Of a stretch of DNA of 5,689 bases, positions 1 through 5,689 are shown in pieces (the first letter of the stretch is position 1; each line of letters starts with the position of its first letter). The DNA is from an uncultured Actinomycetes bacterium. GTDB taxonomy: Bacteria; Actinomycetota; Thermoleophilia; Solirubrobacterales; Solirubrobacteraceae. Below the pieces are notes generated by a model. That model saw nothing but the letters and a program-made list of their open reading frames with translations. It did not search any database and was not told the origin of the DNA. The position numbers and the translations under genes were made by a program. The stretch lies in the NCBI GenBank assembly GCA_937888775.1, contig CALAQT010000184.1, positions 1 to 5,689 of the forward strand, written 5' to 3'.

Positions 1-7
1 GGTCGCA

Positions 8-429
8 ATGCGAGTGTCAGCAACCCGCACTCTCCCTGCTCAGTCAGACGTTTCCGCGCCCCGGCCAGCCCGGGGCCCGGCGCTTAACGCACGATCCAGG
101 CTGATGGTGTCGCAAACTAGGAGCGTCGCGGTGACCGCGTCTCTCAAGGTGTTAGCCGTACCCTGGAAGCGCGGCGCCTTCCTCGTCATTTCGACAGTGC
201 GGCCGGACGGCAGGGCGGATGTCTTCGGAGGGGCGCCCACCTGGAAGCGGTGCTCAAGGGAAACCCGATCCTCACCTCCGGCGCAACGATCTTCGGCTTG
301 GCGCCCGACGGTGTGATGGCGCAGCCCGTTGCGTTAGCAGACGGGTCCACAATCAACGCCCCGGTTCTCAGCAACGTGTACATGGTGGCCGACCCGAGCT
401 GGCGCCCCCCAGTTTTTGTGGACACTTGA
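8..429 (+). pseudogene. C-terminal part of an unnamed actinobacterial protein, frameshifted
   Basis: Two plus-strand frames join into one protein-like reading. The upstream part, to about base 235, contains KVLAVPWKRGAFLVISTVRP followed by DGRADVFGGA. The reading then moves to another frame (LEAVLKGNPILTSGATIFGL, then APDGVMAQPVALADGSTINA, ending ADPSWRPPVFVDT) and stops at TGA 427-429. The frame change lies at about 232-242 and equals the loss of one base. The pattern 'GLxPDGV, then a short beta segment, then xxNVY' resembles, from memory, the C-terminus of a widespread class of secreted or envelope-associated actinobacterial proteins without a defined function. The ATG at 8 is only a possible start, with no clear ribosome binding site; the true N-terminus may lie left of the window. 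No function can be assigned. I am fairly confident that 250-429 was coding, and less sure of the upstream part. Confidence 0.5.
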
Positions 430-652
430 GCGTCGAGCACGTTGCGCGCTGCGTGTTCATGTTCCGATTCGACCGACCTTCGCTTGGACGGCAGCGTCCG
501 CTGATCGTTCGTCGATTGAGACGGATCAGGCGCCGAATTCAAGGCCCGCCGCGAGGTCGAACTTGTTGCAGTCAGCGATCCGCTACCGAACGCCCTCCTC
601 GTTGCCTCTCGTTGTCGGACACCACCCCCTTCGAGCCGACGCCCGCGAAGCG

Positions 653-1083
653 CTACATCCCCGAAGTATTCCCAATCGAGTCGCCAACTCCAAGTCGGCT
701 GCGGATCCGCCGCTGCGTAGATTCACGCTCGAGCCTCCATGCCTGGGTAAGCCGGCGCTCTTCAGCTCGCAACTCATCCGCCAGGTCGGTCCGCTCCTCG
801 TCCAACGCACGCTCCTTCGCCTGACGGACTGCCTCGATCTGCGGCACTCGCAGCGTTCCTGAAGCTCCAGCCCGGCCATGTTGTATTGAGCTGAGCCATC
901 GTTAGCGAGCGCGAGTCCGTCGTGCGCATTCGCGAATACCCGCTTCCCGAACAGGTCGGGGGGCTCGCCGCCGTCTCTGGTGCAACCGCGCCGGCACGCG
1001 GGCGGAGTCGGCGGGCGGTGATGTGGCTCGGCGACGCCGAGGGCTGCGGCAACCGCGATGAGTCGCGGGTTGGGGATTGACAC
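653..1083 (-). pseudogene. Small charged helical protein of unknown function, one frameshift
   Basis: The start is GTG 1083-1081, chosen because a perfect AAGGAGG lies 8 nt upstream. The first frame gives MSIPNPRLIAVAAALGVAEP, a Pro/Arg-rich linker with two Cys (PPACRRGC), then LFGKRVFANAHDGLALANDG and SAQYNMAGLELQE. At about 848-852 the reading must move by one base (a single-base loss) to continue as RLRVPQIEAVRQAKERALDE, EERTDLADELRAEERRLTQA, WRLERES, and on to TAG at 653-655. The joined product would be about 143 residues. Its second half (about residues 75-125) is rich in Glu, Arg, Ala and Leu and should form one or more long helices, possibly a coiled coil. There is no signal peptide or membrane segment. 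I do not recognise the family and infer no function. The frame change could be a real lesion or a sequencing error; the continuity on both sides argues that this is a true gene or a recent pseudogene. Confidence 0.6.
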
Positions 1084-1091
1084 GATGCTTT

Positions 1092-1098
1092 CCTCCTT
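1092..1098 (-). promoter_or_regulatory. Strong Shine-Dalgarno site for the gene starting at 1083
   Basis: The minus strand reads AAGGAGG, complementary to the 3' end of 16S rRNA, with an 8-nt spacer to GTG at 1083. It is the best ribosome binding site in the window and fixes the start of the unrecognised 143-residue protein. Confidence 0.75.
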
Positions 1099-1355
1099 CG
1101 CTCGGTGAGACGTGGTGTTCTCGGACCGCGAGTGGCCCGAGTGCCGGCCGGTTGGGCTGCGTGATGCTGCTGATCGAATCGTCGCGTTGGTGCGTCGCTG
1201 CCGTGTTCATGTTGTGCGTTGACGCCACTGAAGTCGTCGCGCTCGCGCTGGGATCGGGAGTGGGCGTGACGGCGGGCGGTATCCGTGCTGGCAACTGATG
1301 CGCGATCGCGTTGGATTACTGTCGCAAAGGGGGGGAAGAGGGCGTGTCGGCGTGA
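1099..1355. other. Non-coding spacer between two minus-strand genes
   Basis: I see no convincing gene here. It separates the 3' end of the glycoside hydrolase pseudogene from the start of the small helical protein, both on the minus strand, so a promoter for the latter is expected here. No clear -35/-10 pair stands out. A run of seven G lies at 1329-1335. No hairpin followed by a T tract is obvious downstream of the hydrolase stop codon. Confidence 0.4.
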
Positions 1356-2999
1356 TCAGCGCACTTTGATGGTCACGGTGCGGCTGTAGACCGTCGAGCC
1401 TGCCAGTCCGACCGGCAGGAACGGATCCGAGCTGGGGTAGGTGTAGGCCAGGCGGAGGTTGCCGCTGGTGGGGAACGTCATGTGCAGGTCGAAGTATCCG
1501 CCTGGGCCCGTCGCGGTGATCGTGGTGAGCGTGGTGTCGTTGAGCTGGATCGATACCGTCTGCGGGCCGTTGCCGTCGTGCGCCATGAACGGCGCCGGCC
1601 GCGCGTCGCCCCACACCTCGACTGTCCGGCGGCGTGAGAACGAGGTCGCGGGGAGATAGAGCGGGAGCCGGTAGGCGTCGTAGGCGGGCTTGGGTTGGCC
1701 GGAGTCGGTCTCCAGGCCGTTGTCAAAGCCGCTGAAGAGGCTGGTTGGCGGTGGATCGAGGAGGTATTGCATGTAGCTGGCGACGCGCGGAGTCTTCCAG
1801 CTCAGATACTCGGCCCAGTTGTCGTAGGACGCGGCGGTCGCGAGCGACACGTAGTGGCTGATGCCCGGCGGGTGGGTGATGTAGCCGTACTCGTCGTTGT
1901 AGATCCCGTCTTTCTTGCTCGATCCGTAGACGTGGTTGATCTTGTCCAGCGTGGTCTCGAGCCGGCGCAGGTCGGCGAAGGTGGCGAAGTCCGGGTCAGA
2001 CGTGCCGTCGGTGACGGGGGAGCCGGTGTCGGGTTCGGGGTGGTCGCCGACGCCGCTGGCATCGAACAGGCCGGGATTCTCGCTGCGGAACTTCCGTGAG
2101 CCGGCGGCGGTGGTCGGGCAGCCGACGCTTGCGGCGGCCGCGCCACGCGGCTCCTGGTAGCCGGCGTTCACGCAGTACAGCGCGCGGATGAACTGCAGCG
2201 GCTTGGACTCCCCGTAGTCGCCGGGGAGGCCCTGCGGAACCGACCTCGACGGCGGAGCGCTCACTGCACGCGACCAGCTCGCCGATCAGGATCGTGTCGT
2301 GCCCGTGGCCGGTGGCGTTCAGCGCGCTCCAGTCGGCGTTGACGAGGCTGCGATACATCATCGGGGCCACCGACACGCGAGAGCCGTCGATCGCCTGCGG
2401 AGCGAGGTGCTCACCGAAGTTCGGCTCCTCGAAGATCGCCTAGAATTCACGGCCGGCAACGGCGAGGAACCCCCGGCCGGGGTGAAGCGCCGTCGTAGCG
2501 GACGCCCACCGCACGCACGAACGCCCCGGAGGCCGACGCGAGCGGCTTCCACGCCACATAGGGTTAGTCACGTGGGCAGCGGGAACGGGCCCCCTCTCAG
2601 CCCAGCGAGGAGCCCCTCCGCTCACGGTGAAATCCACGGTCAACCCATCCTGCGCGGCGGCCCGCACGATCGCGTCATACGGCGCCCAACCGCTGGCCGG
2701 GTACGCGTTGGGATCCGACGCGTCAAACGCCGGCTTTCTCGCGGACCCGGGAGACGGCGCGAGCGTCGCCCACGGGATGATCACCCGGGTCGTGCTGGCG
2801 CCCAGCGCACGGACCTGCGCCAGCGTCTGCCGCGGGTCCGCCGGCGCACCGGGGTCATGAACGTCCTGAATGATCGCGATCGGCGAGTGGCTGGCGCTGG
2901 CCGCCGCCGGTAGCGAGCCGGCGCCGATCAAAGCGAGCGCTGTGCCGACCGCAGCCACACCAACGCCTCGATGCCTGTCGTCAGCGTGAGTCCGGTCAT
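1356..2999 (-). pseudogene. Secreted clan GH-A-like glycoside hydrolase, multiply disrupted
   Basis: Pieced together, the minus strand encodes about 540 residues. An Ala-rich signal peptide (ALALIGAGSLPAAASA) is followed by the N-terminal barrel part (ASTTRVIIPWATLAP, YDAIVRAAAQDGLTVDFTVS), the acid/base region AIFEEPNFGEHLAPQAIDGS, a central part (QGLPGDYGESKPLQFIRALY), a probable nucleophile segment IYNDEYGYIT, and a C-terminal beta domain ending RTVTIKVR at TGA 1356-1358. From memory this matches extracellular 'cellulase family glycosylhydrolase' proteins common in Thermoleophilia, related to GH5/GH39; the substrate is unknown. Lesions: single-base losses near 2561, 2489 and 2446 that together restore the frame; TAG at 2440-2442 where the family has Trp (FWAI); and a further frame change at about 2265. 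The start is uncertain: ATG 2999 is out of frame with the signal peptide, while GTG 2958 is in frame but gives a short leader. A functional enzyme is very unlikely if the sequence is accurate. Confidence 0.85.
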
Positions 3000-3169
3000 G
3001 ATGTGAGGAGCGACAACCGGCGTTCAGAGTTGCGATACACCCCGAGCCCAGAGAGGTCAGACGCCACCGGCCCGGAGCTGCACTCGTGTCGCCGCCACAA
3101 TCTGGTGCGATGAGGCAGCGAGAGCGTGCGCGCGGCGCGCTCGATCGCGTTCGCTGGCCGCTGGGCTTT

Positions 3170-3210
3170 GCAACGTCGGACCTGCTACCCGCGCAGAGCA
3201 GGTCCGTTGC
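3170..3210. repeat. Strong inverted repeat / hairpin
   Basis: CGGACCTGCT (3177-3186) and AGCAGGTCCG (3197-3206) are perfect 10-bp inverted copies around a 10-base loop. Flanking GCAA (3170-3173) and TTGC (3207-3210) extend the stem by 4 bp across a 3-base bulge on one side. No T tract follows on the plus strand, so a standard intrinsic terminator is not supported. It could be an operator, an RNA leader structure or a relic of a mobile-element end; the sequence alone does not decide. Confidence 0.6.
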
Positions 3211-3414
3211 CACCGCGCTGAGCAGCGCCCGGCGTTTCACGAGAGCCGGCACAGCGGTCAGAGGTACTCGTTCTCGACCGAAGCGGCGCGCGGCCGGCGG
3301 CGCCTAACCTCCTCCGAGGACAGCGAGCGCCCGGCCGGGCTCAGAAGAATGGCGCGAGACCCTCTTGGAGCTCAACGATCAGTTAGGCTCGTTCTCAGGG
3401 TCACTATGGACAAG

Positions 3415-3419
3415 AGGAG
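3415..3419 (+). promoter_or_regulatory. Ribosome binding site deciding the start at 3425
   Basis: AGGAG lies 5 nt before ATG 3425. This favours ATG 3425 over the in-frame TTG at 3365, which would add 20 residues (MELNDQ...) with no comparable upstream site. Confidence 0.7.
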
Positions 3420-3424
3420 AGACA

Positions 3425-3724
3425 ATGCGGATGCTGCTGAGGATGCAGATGGACGTCGAGGCCGGAAACCGGGCGATTAAGGACGGATCGTTCGGAGAGA
3501 TGCTTGAGCGCGTTATGGGGCAGATCAAGCCCGAAGCCGCGTACTTCACGGCGATCGACGGTAAACGGACGGGCTTGATCTTCTTCGATCTACAGGATCC
3601 GTCACAGATTCCGGCGATCGCGGAGCCTTTCTTCATGGGGGTGAATGCGGCGATCGACCTGATGCCAGTCATGACGCCCGAAGACGTCCAAAAAGGGCTT
3701 GAAGAGGCTGCGAAGGCGTTCTGA
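3425..3724 (+). CDS. Conserved 99-residue protein of unknown function
   Basis: This is the only gene in the window that looks fully intact. The product begins MRMLLRMQMDVEAGNRAIKD, continues GSFGEMLERVMGQIKPEAAY, FTAIDGKRTGLIFFDLQDPS, QIPAIAEPFF, and ends with an acidic helix (MTPEDVQKGLEEAAKAF). From memory, short proteins of this layout (MRMLL..PVE.GN.A..DG, then KPEAAYF, GKR.G.IFF and a late P.MTPEDL) are common hypothetical proteins in actinobacteria and proteobacteria. The order strand, helix, strand (AYFTAIDGKRTGLIFFDL), helix, strand suggests a dimeric alpha/beta-barrel (ferredoxin-like) fold, which is inference. There is no signal peptide, membrane segment or recognisable catalytic motif. 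The start is fixed by AGGAG 5 nt upstream. The stop codon lies about 10 bp from the broken end of the convergent IS30 fragment, so any native terminator or downstream partner has been lost or replaced. The biological role is unknown. Confidence 0.85.
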   Translation: MRMLLRMQMDVEAGNRAIKDGSFGEMLERVMGQIKPEAAYFTAIDGKRTGLIFFDLQDPSQIPAIAEPFFMGVNAAIDLMPVMTPEDVQKGLEEAAKAF

Positions 3725-3733
3725 GCGGCGCGC

Positions 3734-4291
3734 ACGGCGCAGAGCTCCGCGCGACTGCAGGTACAGCGATTGGTAGATCGTCTCGGGCGACACCCGCATC
3801 TCCGGATCGTCAGGAAATTCGCGGCGCAACCGGCCGACGATCTGCTCCGGCGAGTAGCGCCGACGGAGATCTTCCTCCACCTTCCGGCGCAGCTGCAGGT
3901 TCGTCACGAGCTTCGACGGCTTCGGGCGGCTCGCGCGCACGTACGCTTGCGCCGTCGTCGCCTGGTAGCAACCAGCCCGACCCGTGTTACGCGAAAGCTC
4001 GCGACTGATCGTTGACGGGCCGCGGCCCAGTCGCCTGGCGATCGCTCGCATCGACTCACCGCCGGCACGCGCGAGTGTGATCTCCTCCCGCTCAGCAAAC
4101 GTCAAACAACGACCCTTCAGATCCCGACCACGGCGTGGGCGGACCCCGTCCTCCGCGCGCAGCCATCGAGCTCCTCTCACCCGATAGGTACCGACCTCAG
4201 CCGCCGCATCAGTAATGAACTCACCCCGCTGGATCGCGGCCCAGAACACTTGCACAACCTCAGGGACCATCCGCTCAGAGAACTGCACCAT
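3734..4291 (-). pseudogene. IS30-family transposase, N-terminal half (catalytic domain lost)
   Basis: The reading starts at ATG 4291 and is uninterrupted for 186 family-like residues. The N-terminal segment has FWAAIQRGEFITDAAAEVGT and ARWLRAEDGVRPRRGRDLKG. A helix-turn-helix region at about residues 63-102 has LTFAEREEITLARAGGESMR and AIARRLGRGPSTISRELSRN, typical of IS30 transposases that bind the element ends. Then come KPSKLVTNLQLRRKVEEDLR, RRYSPEQIVGRLRREFPDDP and SPETIYQSLYLQSRGALRR. Family members run to roughly 380-430 residues and next carry a DDE integrase core, which is entirely missing. After residue 186 the frame stays open for another 43 codons, to a stop at 3602, but those residues (from about ARRSERL) are simply the antisense of the 99-residue gene. 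Family assignment is firm; a DNA-binding stub could be made but could not catalyse transposition. Confidence 0.85.
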
Positions 4292-4430
4292 GACACGCCT
4301 CCGTTCACCCGTCTCCCAGGAAGGGACATCGCGGGCCCCGGGCTCCGGGCCGGACAGCGCGCCGATCGCCGCGGCGCGCTACTCAGACCACGGAGCGCAG
4401 GCGACCTAGATAGTCCCTCCAACTGGGTGG

Positions 4431-4456
4431 TGTTGCGATCACCGCGCGAACCCAAG
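4431..4456 (-). repeat. IS30-type terminal inverted repeat (transposase-upstream end)
   Basis: The plus strand reads TGTTGCG, ATC, ACC, GCGC, GAA, CCCAAG. As I recall the E. coli IS30 end, its reverse complement is TGTTGCG, TTG, ACC, AATT, GAA, TCTACA. The TGTTGCG, ACC and GAA blocks line up at identical spacing, and the orientation is right for an element whose transposase reads leftward. The outer boundary at about 4456 is approximate, since no partner end survives in the window. Confidence 0.5.
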
Positions 4457-4566
4457 GTTCGCTTATCGGACGCGCGTGAGACGCAGCGACCTTACGCTCG
4501 CCGAGCCCCTAATGAGCGGCCCGAGCTGACGGATCCACTGCTCCTTCGCCACGGAGCGGCAGCCTT

Positions 4567-4591
4567 GGCGGCACGTCGCGACCGTGCTGCC
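4567..4591 (+). ncRNA. Hairpin upstream of IS110 transposase; possible bridge RNA relic
   Basis: GGCGGCACG (4567-4575) pairs with CGTGCTGCC (4583-4591) over 9 bp, with one G-U pair and a 7-base loop. The direct repeat GAGCGGCAG lies on both sides (4554-4562 and 4601-4609), and either copy's GGCAG could pair with CTGCC at 4587-4591, giving alternative folds. Some IS110-group elements encode a structured bridge RNA in the non-coding end next to the transposase gene. Location and strand fit, but the guide loops cannot be identified here. Confidence 0.3.
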
Positions 4592-5660
4592 TGTCCTGAC
4601 GAGCGGCAGGCGAGCTGGGCCCGCGCGCCACCTGCTTCTGCCGGAGGGCGCTTGCGAGCCGGATCCGGAGTCGACAGGCATCGGCATCAAGGTCCGCTCG
4701 GTGGGTCGGGTGGCCTGGACGCAGGAGGCGTTGAAGGTGCTGGGCGAGAGTCTGTTGTCCAGCGATCGGGTGGTGTTGGAGGTGACCGGTAGCGCGCGGG
4801 AGATCGTGCGGATCCTTGAGCCGCATGTCGCCAAGGTGATCGTCGTCTCACCCGGTGATACCGGGATCACCCAGGCTCGCGCGAAGACCGACCGGCTGGA
4901 TGCCCGAACGTTGGCGAAACTGTTGTGGTCGGTGAGCTTGACGCGGTCTGGGTACCGGATGAGCTGACCCGAATGCTGCGCCGGCGCCTCGCGCGCCGCG
5001 AGCAGCTGATGCGCGCACGCACGCGGGCTAAGAACGAGGTGCACGCGGTGCTGATGCGTCAGCTAGTGGGGCGTCCGCCGTTTGCTGACCTGTTCGGGGT
5101 CAAGGGCCGCCAATGGCTGGGTCAGCTCGAGCTGGCGGTTGAGGAGGCCGAGACGGTCGAGGCGTGCATGCGTCATATCGAGTTCCTGGACTCAGAGCTC
5201 GCAGAGGTCGAACGGTTGATCGCCCGCTACGCGCTGTCGTGCTCGGACGCGCGGCGGCTCATGAGCGTCCCGGGCGTCAACGTGATCTGCGCGGCGACCT
5301 TCCTGGCGGCGATCGGGGATATCCGCCGGTTCAAGACCTCTCGGCAGCTGGTCGGCTACCTCGGCCTTGATCCCAAGGTCCACCAGTCCGGCAGTTCGCC
5401 GGCGAAAGGCGGCCCGATCTCAAAGCAGGGCTCGCTGGGCGCTGGTCGAGGCGGCGTTCAGCGCCGTGCGCCAGCCCGGACCGCTGCACGCGTTCTATCA
5501 GCGTCTGCGCACCCGCCGCGGTCACGGGATCGCGGCCGCCGCCGCCGCCCGCAAGCTCACCGTGCTGTTCTGGTGCCTACTGACCCGCGAGGAACAGTAC
5601 GCCCACCAGCAGCCGTCGCTGACCGCCAAAAAGCGGCGCTTGTGCTGTTTCCGGGGGTGA
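4584..5660 (+). pseudogene. IS110-family DEDD transposase, N-terminus degraded and frameshifted
   Basis: Three consecutive frame segments make one IS110 transposase. Segment one (to about 4928) carries part of the RuvC-like DEDD domain: RSVGRVAWTQEALKVLGESL, the Glu motif VVLEVTG (Glu codon 4779-4781), and SPGDTGITQARAKTDRLDAR with the two Asp (DRLD). A one-base loss moves the reading to segment two: GELDAVWVPDELTRMLRRRL, ARTRAKNEVHAVLMRQL, then the Transposase_20 part LMSVPGVNVICAATFLAAIG, LVGYLGLDPKVHQSGSSPAK, GGPISKQG. The serine-rich QSGSS motif is the likely place of the catalytic Ser. At about 5430 a second change (loss of 2 or 8 bases) leads to ARWALVEAAFSAVRQPGPLH, AFYQRLRTRRGHGIAAAAAA, LFWCLLTREEQYAHQQPSLT and TGA 5658-5660. 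The usual opening with the first catalytic Asp (G(I/V)DVH-like) is not in frame. GTG 4584 only opens the frame and is not a trusted start. The protein is not functional as read. Confidence 0.85.
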
Positions 5661-5689
5661 GGTGAGGGCCTAAGCGCGGGTAGCGCGGC

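Larger units (their letters stand above)
3000..3424. other. Non-coding spacer between divergent genes
   Basis: About 425 bases separate the 5' end of the minus-strand hydrolase from the plus-strand 99-residue gene, so promoters for both should lie here. Open frames exist on both strands, but their Arg/Ser/Ala-rich products look like high-GC chance translation. The one notable structure is the inverted repeat at 3170-3210, followed by a smaller palindrome at 3215-3228 (GCGCTG, two bases, CAGCGC). I cannot place promoter boxes with confidence. Confidence 0.45.
3734..4456 (-). mobile_element. IS30-family insertion sequence, 5' part only
   Basis: The remnant comprises the terminal inverted repeat at the transposase-upstream end (4431-4456), about 140 bases of leader, and 186 codons of transposase. 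The other end, with the catalytic domain and the second inverted repeat, is absent. The element-specific sequence stops at about 3734, just beyond the stop codon of the 99-residue gene. Without catalytic domain and second end it cannot move by itself. Confidence 0.75.
4457..5660 (+). mobile_element. IS110-family insertion sequence remnant
   Basis: This is a degraded IS110-group element abutting the IS30 end. It comprises a non-coding left part (about 4457-4660) with a strong hairpin, and a frameshifted transposase reading rightward to 5660. IS110 elements lack conventional terminal inverted repeats, so I cannot fix either boundary; the left limit given is only the end of the IS30 repeat. The C-terminal end of the protein diverges from the expected family sequence after KKRRL, so the right end may also be lost. 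Confidence 0.65.

Noticed and set aside
219..824. Long plus-strand open frame of 201 codons
   Set aside because: The product is Arg/Ser/Pro-rich without protein-like pattern, and it crosses the better-supported reading that ends at 429 in another frame and the minus-strand gene from 653.
416..862. Plus-strand open frame of 148 codons
   Set aside because: It is antisense to the helical protein at 653-1083, with no ribosome binding site and no recognisable composition.
1077..1298. Plus-strand 73-codon frame with a hydrophobic stretch
   Set aside because: It overlaps the start and Shine-Dalgarno region of the minus-strand gene, has no ribosome binding site of its own, and the hydrophobic run is short.
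1695..2099. Plus-strand 134-codon Val/Gly-rich frame
   Set aside because: It is antisense to the well-supported hydrolase reading; such mirror frames are common in high-GC genes.
3170..3210. Intrinsic terminator
   Set aside because: The stem is strong, but no T run follows on either side.
3086..3307. Plus-strand 73-codon frame before the 99-residue gene
   Set aside because: It has high-GC chance composition and no ribosome binding site, and it contains the inverted repeat at 3170-3210.
3365..3424. TTG start giving a 119-residue version of the conserved protein
   Set aside because: There is a clear AGGAG 5 nt before ATG 3425, and the family as I recall it begins with MRMLL.
4463..5044. Minus-strand 193-codon frame over the IS110 element
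   Set aside because: It is antisense of the IS110 transposase, which has recognisable motifs on the plus strand.
1..5689. CRISPR array, tRNA or rRNA genes, integrase attachment site
   Set aside because: I saw no regularly spaced repeats, no cloverleaf-like or rRNA-like segments and no tyrosine or serine recombinase.

Overview
The window is very GC-rich and reads like an actinobacterial chromosome. The closest feel is a soil Thermoleophilia / Solirubrobacterales-type genome, judged from remembered family resemblance of the glycoside hydrolase and the transposases, not from a search. It is a decayed accessory stretch: only one short gene looks fully intact, and the rest are frameshifted, nonsense-interrupted or truncated genes plus two insertion-sequence remnants.

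Layout. Bases 1-429 (+) hold the C-terminal part of an unnamed, probably extracellular actinobacterial protein with one frameshift. Bases 653-1083 (-) hold a small, unrecognised, charged helical protein with an excellent ribosome binding site and one frameshift. Bases 1084-1355 hold no gene. Bases 1356-2999 (-) are a secreted clan GH-A-like glycoside hydrolase pseudogene: three single-base losses within about 115 bp, an amber codon directly before the acid/base motif, and a fourth frame change at about 2265. Bases 3000-3424 are non-coding and contain a strong inverted repeat at 3170-3210. Bases 3425-3724 (+) encode an intact 99-residue conserved protein of unknown function with a good ribosome binding site.

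Bases 3734-4456 are the 5' part of an IS30-family element on the minus strand: the N-terminal 186 codons plus the upstream terminal inverted repeat. Its DDE catalytic half is gone, and the break lies about 10 bp beyond the stop codon of the 99-residue gene. Bases from about 4457 to 5660 (+) are an IS110-family element with at least two frameshifts and a degraded N-terminus. Just upstream of its coding part is a 9-bp hairpin flanked by a 9-base direct repeat, where IS110 elements can carry their bridge RNA.

Nothing suggests the genes act together as a pathway. I found no convincing new multi-gene system. The points most worth a second look are the structured left end of the IS110 relic, the unrecognised 143-residue protein, the inverted repeat at 3170-3210, and whether the many frame changes are real decay or assembly error.
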